Program-made: the position numbers and the translations under genes
Source: Clostridiales bacterium
Lineage (GTDB): Bacteria > Bacillota > Clostridia > Christensenellales > CAG-138
Assembly: GCA_004558825.1 (NCBI GenBank)
Contig: SFDB01000007.1
Coordinates: forward strand, 1 to 64,000
Direction of reading: 5' to 3'
DNA: 64,000 nucleotides
Shown here: piece by piece, positions 51,985 to 61,224 of the stretch
Numbering within the stretch: position 1 is the first letter of the stretch
Layout: each line of letters begins with the position of its first letter
Notes under the pieces: generated by a model
What the model saw: the letters and a program-made list of their open reading frames with translations, nothing else
Database searches by the model: none
What the model was told of the DNA's origin: nothing

Positions 51985-53367
51985 TTGCCGAAGCTTTTGC
52001 TATGCATTGTCGTGTTCGCGGCTTATGCGATTCTGGTAGCGCTTTTTGCCTTTATAATGAAACGTAAGGGGGCTTCCGCCTCCAAAATAACGTATGTCGT
52101 GCTGTTTCTCGCCGCCCTGTTTGCATCGTGGCTTTTGAAGCTTCATAACGAGCCCGCCGCGTCGTCACAGCTCATACCGTTTTATAAGGTTGCCGCTATA
52201 TCCGACTATGGCTACAAACCGATATTGAACGATCTCGTATCGTACGCCGCTCCGTTTCTCATCGCGGGTTTTCTGTTTATACCCGCCTTCCCGCAGCTCG
52301 GCGTAGTGGCCTCTTTCATTGTCGGCATAGTCGCATCTCTCGTATGCAACATATATGGCATCGCCACAAGCGGCATATTCGTAACAGACGAATACATACT
52401 CGCCGGCTTAGGCGCGGCTGTCGGCACGGGACTTTACTCAATAGTCATCTACGCTCTCAAAAAGACGTCGCTCCCCCAAAAGCTATGCCTGCCAATACCC
52501 GATAAGAAGCGCAGGACCGCATCATGGATAGCGTGCGCTTCCGTGTATTTTTTCATCGCTTTCGTTCTAATACTCGATTACGGTAAAACATATACCGACC
52601 TCGAGCTTTTTCGCAGCGACGTCCCACTACCCGACGATATAACCGTTTCGGCGGAGCTCAGCAAAAAATCGGAGCGCGTAGCCATATACTCGCCGTCTGA
52701 CGATGACGCGGGCATAAACCTTGCCGCCATGCTGCGTGATACGCTCATGAGCGACGGCTTTATAAGCTATAACGCCGATGACATATATACCATCGAAAGC
52801 GACACCGCAAACATAGTCTGTTCACCCGACGGCTCGTGGCAATACTCGTTCTACGGAGCGTACGACGGCGCAGACGCAAATATCACCAAGGAGTCTGCCG
52901 ACAAAATCGTCCGCGACTTTTTCGCCGAAAAAGCGCTTATTACGGCACAGCTTTATGAACTTACAGACTTTATAGAGCTCAAAGATGCTTCCGGTGCAAT
53001 AACGGGCTATGACCTGTATTACACCACCTCATATGACGGATGTCCCATAATTAACAGCAGCCGCGTAGTCGTCGGCCTAAGCTCGGGCGGTACCATAACG
53101 AAGATTCGCAAGGACGGCTCAAACGCGTATCCCGCTGTTTATAAACGTATAATTTCGCAGTCAAGCGCATACTCCAAACTGATAAACGGTGAAGGCTCCT
53201 ACACTCTGTTCACCGACATAAAGCAAGCGGTAATGTATGGCTGTAAGCTCGCTTATATGGTAAACGGACAAGGCGATTATCTGCCCGTCTGGGTTTTTGA
53301 GTTCATCGGAACCGGCGAAGACGGCAATTCGGTCGAGTTTGAAGGCTATATGCCCGCAATGAAATAG
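51985..53367 (+). CDS. Membrane protein with extracytoplasmic C-terminal domain, unknown
   Basis: I do not recognise this 460-residue protein. The N-terminal half has five or six hydrophobic helices (LLLCIVVFAAYAILVALFAF, then FLIAGFLFIPAF, VVASFIVGIVASLVC and others, ending ASVYFFIAFVLILDY near residue 205). A domain of about 250 residues follows, where the repeated pattern GAITGYDLYYTTSYDGCPI and GGTITKIRKDG recalls YycH/PepSY-like beta modules. TTG 51985 is used because GGGGGTG lies six bases upstream. It stands alone, with its own promoter and a terminator. A sensory or wall-linked role is possible. Confidence 0.7.
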   Translation: MPKLLLCIVVFAAYAILVALFAFIMKRKGASASKITYVVLFLAALFASWLLKLHNEPAASSQLIPFYKVAAISDYGYKPILNDLVSYAAPFLIAGFLFIPAFPQLGVVASFIVGIVASLVCNIYGIATSGIFVTDEYILAGLGAAVGTGLYSIVIYALKKTSLPQKLCLPIPDKKRRTASWIACASVYFFIAFVLILDYGKTYTDLELFRSDVPLPDDITVSAELSKKSERVAIYSPSDDDAGINLAAMLRDTLMSDGFISYNADDIYTIESDTANIVCSPDGSWQYSFYGAYDGADANITKESADKIVRDFFAEKALITAQLYELTDFIELKDASGAITGYDLYYTTSYDGCPIINSSRVVVGLSSGGTITKIRKDGSNAYPAVYKRIISQSSAYSKLINGEGSYTLFTDIKQAVMYGCKLAYMVNGQGDYLPVWVFEFIGTGEDGNSVEFEGYMPAMK

Positions 53368-53390
53368 AAGCCGCATCAAAAAAGCAATCG

Positions 53391-53424
53391 GCCCTGCCGC
53401 GCTGCTGCGCGGCAGGGCTTGTTT
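53391..53424. terminator. Bidirectional terminator at 53.4 kb
   Basis: An 11-bp stem, GCCCTGCCGCG/CGCGGCAGGGC, with a six-base loop. TTGTTTT follows on the plus strand and CGATTGCTTTTTT on the minus strand, serving both convergent genes. Confidence 0.85.
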
Positions 53425-53433
53425 TATGATATG

Positions 53434-54687
53434 CTATGATTTTTTAAGCTGTGATGCTATTTTGCGGGCGCGTTTAACATCGTCGTTCGTTATATCCTCG
53501 GAGCTGTACCTTGCGCGTATATATATTTCGCGCAGCTGCTCAACAAGCTTTGGATCATACTCGTGCGCTGCGATTCCGAAAACACACACGTCTTCGCTCG
53601 TCGTCGACGCTGTATCGTTCATTCCGCTTCTCCTCATGCGCCGTATGAAGCCCTTGAAGATTTCGCGCACCTTTTCTGCGGCGCTCAATCGCGTAAACAG
53701 TGAACGGCGCTTTTCGTGACGCTCCGTAATTTTGTCATCGTCTTCGACCTCTTGCCAATCAGATTTGCGTTTTTTGGAAATTCCGACAGCGCGCATAATC
53801 ATTATGAACACCGCAGCCATAACAGCAAACAGTATCAGGAATATTACCCATTCGGGGACGCTTTGCGCATTCCCCGGCGTTATGACAAGTTCGGGCGCTA
53901 TAGTCGGTGAAGGTGTCGGCGACGGTGTGACTAGCTCGCCGCTCCATGTCATATCGGGCGTAGGCGTAATATGCGGCTCCGGCGTCGGCGTTACAGGCAC
54001 AGGCGCGCCCTCAAGCGCCTTCATCACGCTGTTATAAAGCTTTGCAATAGAGGTCAGCACAAACTTTATCGAGCCGATTATTACCGTATGGACAACAAAA
54101 TCCGAGCTCAGCGCCAAGCAGACAACAGCGACCGCTATTATCACCGCAAGATTCGTTATCTGATAGCGCGGCGTTGAATAAATCGACCTGTCCTGCCTGA
54201 GCGTGCGCAGCATAACCACGCCCGTAACAATGTGAATAACCGTCATCGAGTACGTCGTCGCCTTGGGATGCTGCAATGCCGGCAACAAAGCCGACACGAC
54301 GCACATGGTCAAGGCAATTATGACCGATTTTTTCAAAAACTCGTAATACGCATAGTAGTTAGGAGTGTAGTCATCCTTTACGCCGATTACCACGATGTAT
54401 GCCGCAGGCGGCAGCAGACATATAAGCTTCGAAATTATAAGGCTCGCATAAGGGTTGTCGAGCACCGGCAGCAGTACGCACGGAACAATGAGCGCCATCG
54501 GCACAAAGCTGACCCACCTTTTTTTCGCAAGCTGCCTGAGCTTATAGCACATATACCCTATAACGACAAACGCCGCATACGGAAGATAGAGATTTTCCTG
54601 CAGCTTGTAGAGAGACGCCATGTAGCCGAATATCACATACAAAAACGACAACTGCGATATTAGCTTTGTTATATATATAAAATCCAT
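53434..54687 (-). CDS. Multi-helix membrane protein with DUF4129-like tail
   Basis: This 417-residue protein has about seven membrane helices in residues 1-215. A threonine/proline-rich extracellular linker follows (VTPTPEPHITPTPD and TPSPTPSPTI). Then comes one more helix (VIFLILFAVMAAVFIMIMRA) and a cytosolic tail ending LREIYIRARYSSEDITNDDV. That tail resembles the DUF4129 C-terminus found in transglutaminase-like proteins of MoxR-DUF58 operons. No transglutaminase domain is present, though operons of this type usually encode one. Its start follows the DUF58 stop directly. Confidence 0.7.
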   Translation of the reverse strand: MDFIYITKLISQLSFLYVIFGYMASLYKLQENLYLPYAAFVVIGYMCYKLRQLAKKRWVSFVPMALIVPCVLLPVLDNPYASLIISKLICLLPPAAYIVVIGVKDDYTPNYYAYYEFLKKSVIIALTMCVVSALLPALQHPKATTYSMTVIHIVTGVVMLRTLRQDRSIYSTPRYQITNLAVIIAVAVVCLALSSDFVVHTVIIGSIKFVLTSIAKLYNSVMKALEGAPVPVTPTPEPHITPTPDMTWSGELVTPSPTPSPTIAPELVITPGNAQSVPEWVIFLILFAVMAAVFIMIMRAVGISKKRKSDWQEVEDDDKITERHEKRRSLFTRLSAAEKVREIFKGFIRRMRRSGMNDTASTTSEDVCVFGIAAHEYDPKLVEQLREIYIRARYSSEDITNDDVKRARKIASQLKKS

Positions 54688-55890
54688 CTATCTGTCCCCA
54701 ACGCGTTCGCCTGCTGCGTCTAAGGCGGCGTCGGCGCATATGACGCACACATCGCTGCCTGACATTGTTTTGAGTTTGTCAATGCCCGCGCGGTATTCGG
54801 GCAGCATTTTGGGCGTTATTATGATATGCGCCCTTCCCTGCTCAGCCCGTTTCGCTGCACGGTCGAGCGTCAGCGTAAATCGCTCGCTTGGAAAGTATGA
54901 CGCGCGTCCTAAACCCTCCATTACTGCCATTATATGGTTACGGCCAAGTCCGTCGACGCTGTCCGGCCATATTCGTTCCGCGCCTTCGGCTCGTGCGTTC
55001 GTTGCGAAGCTGAACTTTACGCCCATCGAGTTAAGCGCCTCGCAAACCGTCCTTGCGATTGAAAAGCATCGCTCTATGAGCGCGATGAACTCATTGCCGC
55101 GCACCTGATCCGTCTCAACGTTAAATACGACGCTCGCCGTCGGCTCAAGCGTATAATCATACTTCTTCACAAGCAGCTCGTCGTTTACGGTGCATTTAGT
55201 CCATGCGACTGATTTCATGGGTTCGGCGCCCGTATACTCTCTAAATCCAAGCGTTAGCACGGGATCTTCAAAAATAAACCGTTTCACGGAGACGTCGCCC
55301 AAAAAGCCGCCGAGAAGCCTTCTGAAATCGGTGTCTTCCGCTCTCCGCGGTATCACAACTATCTCGCTGTCCGCACGCATGCGCACGGCTCTCGACGTTA
55401 TCCCGAGAAAATCGCCGCACGCTATAAGCGCGCCATCAAGGAAGTATCTGCCGCGAGCCGAAAACTTGACGCTCAACGCGCGTGCAAGCTTTTGTTTGGG
55501 CAGCAAAAAGACGTTGCTGATCACATGTGCGCACGCACGGTCGCCGTTTACAACGACCCTTATGTTTTTACCCCCCGCGTTTTTCATTGTGGAATACACT
55601 GCCGAATCATGCTTGCAGGCCTCGTCGGGAGTTTCGTCCGAAAGGCTCTCAATATCATCGCCGCCGTCCGCTACGCTCATCCCTTTGGGAAGCATCTCGT
55701 TTATTCGTATGAATGTTTTCGGGAGTATGGATGCATTTTTTATGTGCGCGACAAGCTCGAACGGCTCATCCGGTTCGACAGTTGACTTTGAAGGGCGTAT
55801 GTCGTACGATAAGCCATCCGCTGCGTGTTTGAGCGACCACGCTTCCGCGGCCGCACCTATCGCAAGCATGACAAATATCAATATGAGCAC
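54688..55890 (-). CDS. DUF58 domain protein
   Basis: This 400-residue protein has two short N-terminal hydrophobic segments, a beta-rich part (YDIRPSKSTVEPDEPFELVA), then the DUF58 signature FREYTGAEPMKSVAWTKC followed by DELLVKKYDY. The C-terminus has a von Willebrand-A-like fold. DUF58 proteins act with MoxR ATPases in assembling or activating metal-dependent or envelope complexes. I prefer GTG 55890 as the start, seven bases after GGAG; a TTG 12 codons upstream would overlap moxR. It lies four bases after the moxR stop. Confidence 0.83.
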   Translation of the reverse strand: MLILIFVMLAIGAAAEAWSLKHAADGLSYDIRPSKSTVEPDEPFELVAHIKNASILPKTFIRINEMLPKGMSVADGGDDIESLSDETPDEACKHDSAVYSTMKNAGGKNIRVVVNGDRACAHVISNVFLLPKQKLARALSVKFSARGRYFLDGALIACGDFLGITSRAVRMRADSEIVVIPRRAEDTDFRRLLGGFLGDVSVKRFIFEDPVLTLGFREYTGAEPMKSVAWTKCTVNDELLVKKYDYTLEPTASVVFNVETDQVRGNEFIALIERCFSIARTVCEALNSMGVKFSFATNARAEGAERIWPDSVDGLGRNHIMAVMEGLGRASYFPSERFTLTLDRAAKRAEQGRAHIIITPKMLPEYRAGIDKLKTMSGSDVCVICADAALDAAGERVGDR

Positions 55891-55894
55891 GGCT

Positions 55895-56833
55895 TTACTC
55901 CATCGGCACTTCCACTTCGTCAACAAGCCTTCTTATCTTCTCTTCCGCTTCGGCAGCGTTGAGCACACCCGCAAGCGTTATCCTGTGCCCCAGCACATGC
56001 GGGGCAACACGTTTCACGTCCTCCGGCAGCACAAACGCGCGGCCGTTCATCGCTGCCGTCACCTGTGACGCCTTGTAAAGCGCTATGCCGCCGCGAGTAG
56101 AAACGCCTGCAAGTATGTCGGGGCGATTACGCGTTTTTGTGATTATTTCCATCATATAGTTTCTCACGTCGCCGCAGACTTCTACGTCCTGATAATGCTC
56201 ACGCACATATTTAGTCTCCTCGTCCGTGGCCGCCTGATGTATTGCGTTTACAAGCTTTTCCGTCGATGGACGTGAAATCACCTGAGCTTCCTGCTCCTTC
56301 GTCATATAGCCCAGCGAAAGCCGCATAAAGAATCTGTCTGTCTGCGCCTCCGGCAGCGGGAATGTTCCGTACGATTCTATAGGGTTCTGCGTCGCCATCA
56401 CCATAAACGGCTCTTCCAGCGCCATCGTTACGCCGTCGACCGTTATCTGCCGCTCGCCCATTGCCTCCAAAAGGCTCGACTGTGTTCTCGGAGTGGCGCG
56501 GTTTATCTCGTCCGCAAGAACTATGTTCGCAAAAAGCGGTCCCTTCCTGAACTCAAATTCGCACGTCTTTCTGTTGTAAAAATTTATACCCGTAAGATCG
56601 GACGGAAGAAGGTCGGGCGTGAACTGTATGCGCTTGAACTCACCCCCGATGGCGTTCGCAAACGACCTTAAGAGCATGGTTTTGCCCGTACCCGGAAGAT
56701 CCTCGAGCAGAACATGTCCCGAACATATAAAGCATGTAAGAACAAGCTCAATAATATCGTCTTTGCCAACTATCACCGTAGAGCAGCTGTCAATAATCTT
56801 CTTTTTATAATCCGTAAAGGCGCTTACATTCAT
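55895..56833 (-). CDS. MoxR-family AAA+ ATPase
   Basis: This 312-residue AAA+ protein acts as a chaperone for its operon partners. Motifs: Walker A EDLPGTGKTMLL, Walker B IVLADEINRATPRTQSSLLE, sensor-1 ATQNPIESYGTFPLPEAQTD, and the sensor-2 region GVSTRGGIALYKA. It starts the three-gene MoxR/DUF58/DUF4129-like operon. ATG 56833 has GGGGT about eight bases upstream. Confidence 0.93.
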   Translation of the reverse strand: MNVSAFTDYKKKIIDSCSTVIVGKDDIIELVLTCFICSGHVLLEDLPGTGKTMLLRSFANAIGGEFKRIQFTPDLLPSDLTGINFYNRKTCEFEFRKGPLFANIVLADEINRATPRTQSSLLEAMGERQITVDGVTMALEEPFMVMATQNPIESYGTFPLPEAQTDRFFMRLSLGYMTKEQEAQVISRPSTEKLVNAIHQAATDEETKYVREHYQDVEVCGDVRNYMMEIITKTRNRPDILAGVSTRGGIALYKASQVTAAMNGRAFVLPEDVKRVAPHVLGHRITLAGVLNAAEAEEKIRRLVDEVEVPME

Positions 56834-56868
56834 CCCATTTACCCCGTTTCTTTCTGAAGCATATGTCA

Positions 56869-56897
56869 ATAATAAATAACGCAAAATCGAATGTCAA
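56869..56897 (-). promoter_or_regulatory. Promoter of the moxR operon
   Basis: On the minus strand TTGACA (56897-56892), a 17-base spacer and TATTAT (56874-56869). Confidence 0.8.
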
Positions 56898-56981
56898 CAT
56901 CTTACGCTTCATTACAATCGGCTTCTTTCGGAACATATCGCCGGAAGTTTTAATAAGAACCGTGCAAAAATTGTCGCTTAA

Positions 56982-56990
56982 TGCTATAAT
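56982..56990 (+). promoter_or_regulatory. Extended -10 promoter of the 57016 gene
   Basis: TGCTATAAT ends at 56990, 26 bases before the start codon. No clear -35 is seen. It diverges from the moxR promoter about 85 bases away. Confidence 0.55.
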
Positions 56991-57015
56991 GCTCTCAAAA
57001 GCACTCGGAGCTGTC

Positions 57016-57360
57016 ATGAAAAACAAAAAAGTCCTGCAAGACGCAATGTGCTTAATCGCAGTATTCGGCGCGCTTTTTTATGCGCTGCCGCTTATAAACG
57101 GCAGTCTCGACAGCATCGACGGCATATACGGTTTCGTAATGCTCGTAAACCCTGTCGCCGTATTTGCCGTTTCCTGCATATACGGTATATCGCGCGGTTT
57201 TTCGATATTGCCCTGCGTCATGGTTTCGGCGCTATTCCTGCCAACCGTGTTTTTTATCGCAAAAAACACATGGCTGTACGTTCCGATATATTTCGGGCTT
57301 AGCTTAACAGGAGCGTTCACGGGATTCCTAATCCATAGAAAAAAGCCTGAAAATAAATAA
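57016..57360 (+). CDS. Small four-helix membrane protein, unknown
   Basis: This 114-residue protein starts MKNKKVLQDAMCLIAVFG and has about four hydrophobic segments (residues 10-27, 35-52, 58-80 and 86-106), ending in a basic tail (HRKKPENK). I recognise no family. ATG 57016 follows CGGAGC by five bases and lies just downstream of the extended -10; a longer frame would begin before the promoter. It stands alone, with a terminator 8 bases after its stop. Confidence 0.7.
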   Translation: MKNKKVLQDAMCLIAVFGALFYALPLINGSLDSIDGIYGFVMLVNPVAVFAVSCIYGISRGFSILPCVMVSALFLPTVFFIAKNTWLYVPIYFGLSLTGAFTGFLIHRKKPENK

Positions 57361-57367
57361 AAAACAA

Positions 57368-57414
57368 GGCTGCCGCACTTGCCTCACGAGCGTTTGCAGC
57401 AGCCGTTTTATTTA
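57368..57414. terminator. Bidirectional terminator at 57.4 kb
   Basis: GGCTGC pairs with GCAGCC around a long loop, with GTTTTATTT on the plus side and TTGTTTTTTATTT on the minus side, between two convergent genes. Confidence 0.7.
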
Positions 57415-57422
57415 ATCGGAAA

Positions 57423-58124
57423 TTATCCTCTTCGTGAATTGTTCGCAATAGCCAACAGCCTGAACAACGACACAATAGTTGCAAGCGCGGCGACAACATA
57501 TGTCATTGCGGCCGCCCTGAGCACCTTTCTTGCGCCCGTGGTTTCATCGCCTGCAATATAGCCGTTCGCCGAAAGCATCTCGAGTGCGCGGCGCGATGCG
57601 TTTATCTCGACAGGCAGCGTCGCCACCTGGAAAAGCAGCACTGCCGCGAAAAGGTATACGCCGACCATCGAAAGCGTGTATGAGCCGAAAAACATGCCGA
57701 CTATCACGATAAACGGTGCGGCGCTCGAACCTATCTGCGCAACAGGCAGTATCGCATTCCTAAGCTTTATAGGGCCATAGCCCTCCTCATACTGCATGAC
57801 ATGGCCTATTTCATGTGCCGCCACGGCCACCGCCGCTACTGACGAGCTGTTGAAAACGGGCTCCGACAGGCTGACAACACCGGTGCGCGGATTAAAATTA
57901 TCCGTAAGCGAACCCGCCGTCCTGGCAATCGTCGCCGAACTGCCCGAACGTCTCAAAAGCTCAAACGCAACGTTGCTCGCAGAGACATTCGCCCGCGTCG
58001 GAATGCGAGAATATTTTTTATATGTGCTCTGCACTCTCTCCTGCGCAATCAGTCCGAGAATAAACACGGCTATGACGGCGAACAGCAGAATATCATAAGT
58101 GCTGAACGTTGGAACGGAAGGCAT
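57423..58124 (-). CDS. Zinc metallopeptidase (Zn_peptidase_2, YugP-like)
   Basis: This 233-residue membrane peptidase has an N-terminal helix (DILLFAVIAVFILGLIA), the zinc motif AAHEIGHVMQY (His, Glu, His about residue 100) and two or three helices after it. The downstream LPVEINASRRALEML carries the third ligand glutamate. The layout matches the YugP family. ATG 58124 follows AAGGAGG by seven bases. It sits 78 bases after clpB on the same strand, with a hairpin in between, so it may be partly co-transcribed. Confidence 0.9.
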   Translation of the reverse strand: MPSVPTFSTYDILLFAVIAVFILGLIAQERVQSTYKKYSRIPTRANVSASNVAFELLRRSGSSATIARTAGSLTDNFNPRTGVVSLSEPVFNSSSVAAVAVAAHEIGHVMQYEEGYGPIKLRNAILPVAQIGSSAAPFIVIVGMFFGSYTLSMVGVYLFAAVLLFQVATLPVEINASRRALEMLSANGYIAGDETTGARKVLRAAAMTYVVAALATIVSLFRLLAIANNSRRG

Positions 58125-58158
58125 TGCTTTCCTCCTTATTATACTATTATTATCGTTC

Positions 58159-58191
58159 GGGGGATACACGGGCATAACCCATGTATCCCCC
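58159..58191 (-). terminator. Hairpin after clpB
   Basis: GGGGGATACA pairs with TGTATCCCCC and an inner GGG pairs with CCC. There is no U tract, so termination may be partial, allowing some read-through into the peptidase gene. Confidence 0.45.
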
Positions 58192-58202
58192 TCTGGTTTA
58201 TT

Positions 58203-60794
58203 CTACTTGATTATCAGCTTGCCGTCAATGCAGTCTACGGTAAACACCGTGTCGGGCGCAGGATCTGATTCAATTATCCTGCGGGCGATAAGCGTTTCAA
58301 GCTTGCCGGTCAAAAGCCTCTTAAGCGGCCTTGCGCCAAACTGCGGATCATAACCCGTTTCCGCGAAGTATTCCTTTGCGCTATCCGTCAAAACAAGGTC
58401 AAGACGCATGGCGTGCATACGGTCGCGGAGGTCCTTTATCATCAGATCCGTAATCTCGTATATCTGCTTCCTTGTCAATGGCGTATAGAACACAATATCG
58501 TCTATACGGTTAAGGAACTCGGGACGGAAGCTTTGCTTCAGCAACTGCTCCACCTTCTGCTTTGCCTCATCCGTAAGCCTGTCGTCCTTTATGCCTTCAA
58601 GAATGTAGCTCGAGCCGAGGTTAGACGTAAGTATTATGACGGTGTTCTTGAAGTCTACGACTCTGCCCTGAGAGTCGGTAAGCCTGCCGTCGTCGAGCAC
58701 CTGCAACAGCACATTGAACACGTCGGGGTGCGCCTTTTCTATCTCATCGAACAGTACCACGCAATACGGCTTGCGGCGTACGGCTTCCGTAAGCTGGCCG
58801 CCTTCGTCATAGCCGACGTAGCCCGGAGGCGCGCCTATGAGACGCGACACGGAGTATTTCTCCATATATTCGGACATATCTATACGCACCATATTGCGCT
58901 CGTCGTCAAACAGCGCCTGCGCAAGCGCCTTTGCAAGCTCGGTCTTGCCCACGCCGGTCGGGCCGAGGAACAGGAAGCTTCCTATCGGCTTCGTTGGATC
59001 CTTAAGTCCCGCGCGCGTACGGAGAATGGCGTTCGCAACCGTTGTCACCGCTTCGTCCTGACCTATCACGCGCTTATGAAGTATTGACTCAAGGCCCAAA
59101 AGCTTCTCACGTTCACCCTGCATTAGCTTGCTTACAGGTATGCCCGTCCAACGCGACACTATCTGCGCTATCTCATCCTGCGTGACTCTGTCGCTTATCA
59201 AGCCTTCTGATTTGCCCTCTTCAAAGGTTTTTTCGGCCTGCTCGAGCTGCGCCTTGAGCTGCGGAAGCTTACCGTATTTTATCTCGGCGGCGCGGCTCAG
59301 GTTGTAGCTGCGCTCTGCCCGCTCCATCTCGCCGTTCAAAGCCTCTATCTGCTCACGCAGCGATTGAACGTTCTTTATTTCGTTCTTTTCGTTGTCCCAT
59401 TTCGCCTTCATCGAAGAGAATTTTTCTCTCTCCTCGCTTAACTGCTTCTTAATCGTTTCAAGCCGTTGTGCGGAAAGCTTGTCCGTCTCTTTCGATAGCG
59501 CGGCTTCCTCTATTTCAAGCTGCATTATGCTTCTTGAAAGCTCATCGAGCTCGCTCGGCATGGAATCCATCTCCGTCCTGAGCAGCGCGCACGCCTCGTC
59601 AACAAGGTCAATAGCCTTATCAGGCAAAAACCTGTCGGATATATAGCGGTGCGAAAGCGTCGCCGCCGCGACAAGCGCAGAGTCGTTTATCTTTACGCCG
59701 TGGAACACCTCGTAGCGCTCCTTCAGGCCTCTCAGTATGCTTATCGTATCCTCGACCGTAGGTTCATCTACCATAACGGGTTGGAAACGCCTCGAAAGAG
59801 CTGCATCCTTTTCGATATACTTTCTATACTCGTCAAGCGTCGTCGCGCCTATGCAGTGAAGCTCGCCGCGCGCCAGCATTGGCTTGAGCAGGTTGCCCGC
59901 GTCCATCGAACCCTCTGTTTTACCCGCGCCTACAATGTTGTGCAGCTCGTCGATAAACAGTATTATCTGCCCTTCCGAACGCTTCACCTCGTTGAGCACG
60001 GCCTTCAGCCTCTCCTCAAATTCGCCCCTGAATTTCGCGCCGGCTATAAGCGCGCCCATGTCAAGCGAAAATATGCGGCGCTCCTTCAAGCCCTGCGGCA
60101 CGTCGCCCTTCACGATGCGCTGCGCCAACCCTTCGGCTATTGCCGTTTTGCCCACGCCGGGCTCGCCTATCAGGACAGGGTTATTCTTGGTCTTTCGTGA
60201 AAGTATCCTTATTACGTTTCGTATCTCGGAATCACGGCCTATTACAGGATCAAGCTTTTGCTTCCTGGCAAGCTCTACAAGGTCCTGCGCATATTTGCCG
60301 AGCGCGTCATACGTTCCTTCGGGAGAATCGGTCGTCACGCGCGCACCGCCCCTGATTGTCTCAAGCGCCTTGAGAAACTCGTTCTTTTCTATGTGGAAAC
60401 GCTTAAACAGCGTTTTCAGCGCGTCATTCGGCTTGTTTATAAGGCCCAGCATCAGATGCTCTACAGAAACATAGTCGTCCTTCATGCGAGCCATCTCTTT
60501 TTCGGCATCGTTAAGCGCCGCATTGAGCTCCGACGTTATATAAATCCTTGAGGCGTCTATACCGCCGCCCGTTATTGACGGAAGCTTCTCTATCGCTTCG
60601 AGTGCCGCGCTTTCAAGGCCATCGGCATCCAGACCCATTTTTATTACAAGCTGTTTTATCAGCGACTCATCCTGCTTCAAAAGAGCATAGAGGAGATGCT
60701 GTTCATCTACCTGCTGGTTTGAATGCTCGGCCGCCGCATTCTGCGCCGCGTTAACGGCTGCTATTGAATTTTGTGTGAAACGGTTGATGTCCAT
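58203..60794 (-). CDS. clpB: ATP-dependent disaggregase ClpB
   Basis: This 863-residue chaperone rescues aggregated proteins with DnaK. Domains: N-terminal Clp_N pair (1-145), AAA-1 with GEPGVGKTAIA and IILFIDELHNIVGAG, the coiled-coil middle domain (about 395-540; MQLEIEEAALSKETDKLSAQ), AAA-2 with GPTGVGKTELA and VVLFDEIEKAHPDVFN, and the C-terminal domain. Length is typical (850-870). GAGGAGG lies upstream of the ATG. The promoter carries a palindrome unlike CIRCE or the CtsR heptad repeat. Confidence 0.97.
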   Translation of the reverse strand: MDINRFTQNSIAAVNAAQNAAAEHSNQQVDEQHLLYALLKQDESLIKQLVIKMGLDADGLESAALEAIEKLPSITGGGIDASRIYITSELNAALNDAEKEMARMKDDYVSVEHLMLGLINKPNDALKTLFKRFHIEKNEFLKALETIRGGARVTTDSPEGTYDALGKYAQDLVELARKQKLDPVIGRDSEIRNVIRILSRKTKNNPVLIGEPGVGKTAIAEGLAQRIVKGDVPQGLKERRIFSLDMGALIAGAKFRGEFEERLKAVLNEVKRSEGQIILFIDELHNIVGAGKTEGSMDAGNLLKPMLARGELHCIGATTLDEYRKYIEKDAALSRRFQPVMVDEPTVEDTISILRGLKERYEVFHGVKINDSALVAAATLSHRYISDRFLPDKAIDLVDEACALLRTEMDSMPSELDELSRSIMQLEIEEAALSKETDKLSAQRLETIKKQLSEEREKFSSMKAKWDNEKNEIKNVQSLREQIEALNGEMERAERSYNLSRAAEIKYGKLPQLKAQLEQAEKTFEEGKSEGLISDRVTQDEIAQIVSRWTGIPVSKLMQGEREKLLGLESILHKRVIGQDEAVTTVANAILRTRAGLKDPTKPIGSFLFLGPTGVGKTELAKALAQALFDDERNMVRIDMSEYMEKYSVSRLIGAPPGYVGYDEGGQLTEAVRRKPYCVVLFDEIEKAHPDVFNVLLQVLDDGRLTDSQGRVVDFKNTVIILTSNLGSSYILEGIKDDRLTDEAKQKVEQLLKQSFRPEFLNRIDDIVFYTPLTRKQIYEITDLMIKDLRDRMHAMRLDLVLTDSAKEYFAETGYDPQFGARPLKRLLTGKLETLIARRIIESDPAPDTVFTVDCIDGKLIIK

Positions 60795-60810
60795 TCAAAT
60801 ACCTCCTCTT

Positions 60811-60833
60811 ATTGAATTACATTCAATATTATA
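60811..60833 (-). promoter_or_regulatory. clpB promoter -10 with adjacent palindromic operator
   Basis: On the minus strand TATAAT (60833-60828) is followed directly by ATTGAAT-GTA-ATTCAAT (60827-60811), a perfect 7-bp inverted repeat over the expected start site. The -35 region is weak. The sequence resembles neither CIRCE (TTAGCACTC-N9-GAGTGCTAA) nor the CtsR heptads (GGTCAAA). Confidence 0.6.
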
Positions 60834-60948
60834 CGCATTATCTCATGCGACAATTATATGTTATCATTGGCATATATTGCATTCTACCACAGAAAGGTCA
60901 ACTTTTTTACACAAATGTGAATAATTTTGAATAAACGGCGTATTATGC

Positions 60949-61207
60949 GTGCGCGGCGGGCTAAGGCCGCCGCGCATTTGAGTGTCGAAAAAGTGGCATA
61001 CTGCCACTTTTTCGAATTTTTCTCGTGTTTTGCCTCTCGCATTCGCTCCCGGGCGGCAAAACCCGCAAAGTACGAAAACCTAAGGGTTTTCATCCGTTTT
61101 AACGCACATGTCGTCAAAGCCGGAATTAACTTAAGGGGCTGTGGCCCCTTAACAACCCCGGGTTTTTCGACAGACTGGTGCGCGGCGGGATAAGGCCGCC
61201 GCGCATT
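60949..61207. repeat. Structured intergenic repeat, copy C
   Basis: A core of about 199 bp lies between two 30-bp direct copies (60949-60978 and 61178-61207, one mismatch in the loop) of the hairpin TGCGCGGCGG/CCGCCGCGCA. The core begins TGAGTGTCGAAAAA and ends TTTTTCGACAGACT, an imperfect terminal inverted repeat. Internal hairpins correspond to those of copy A, including AAAAAGTGGC/GCCACTTTTT with a changed loop. It lies 17 bases after the stop of the ABC permease and about 155 upstream of clpB. Confidence 0.85.
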
Positions 61208-61224
61208 CCGTTTCCCGAGCACTG

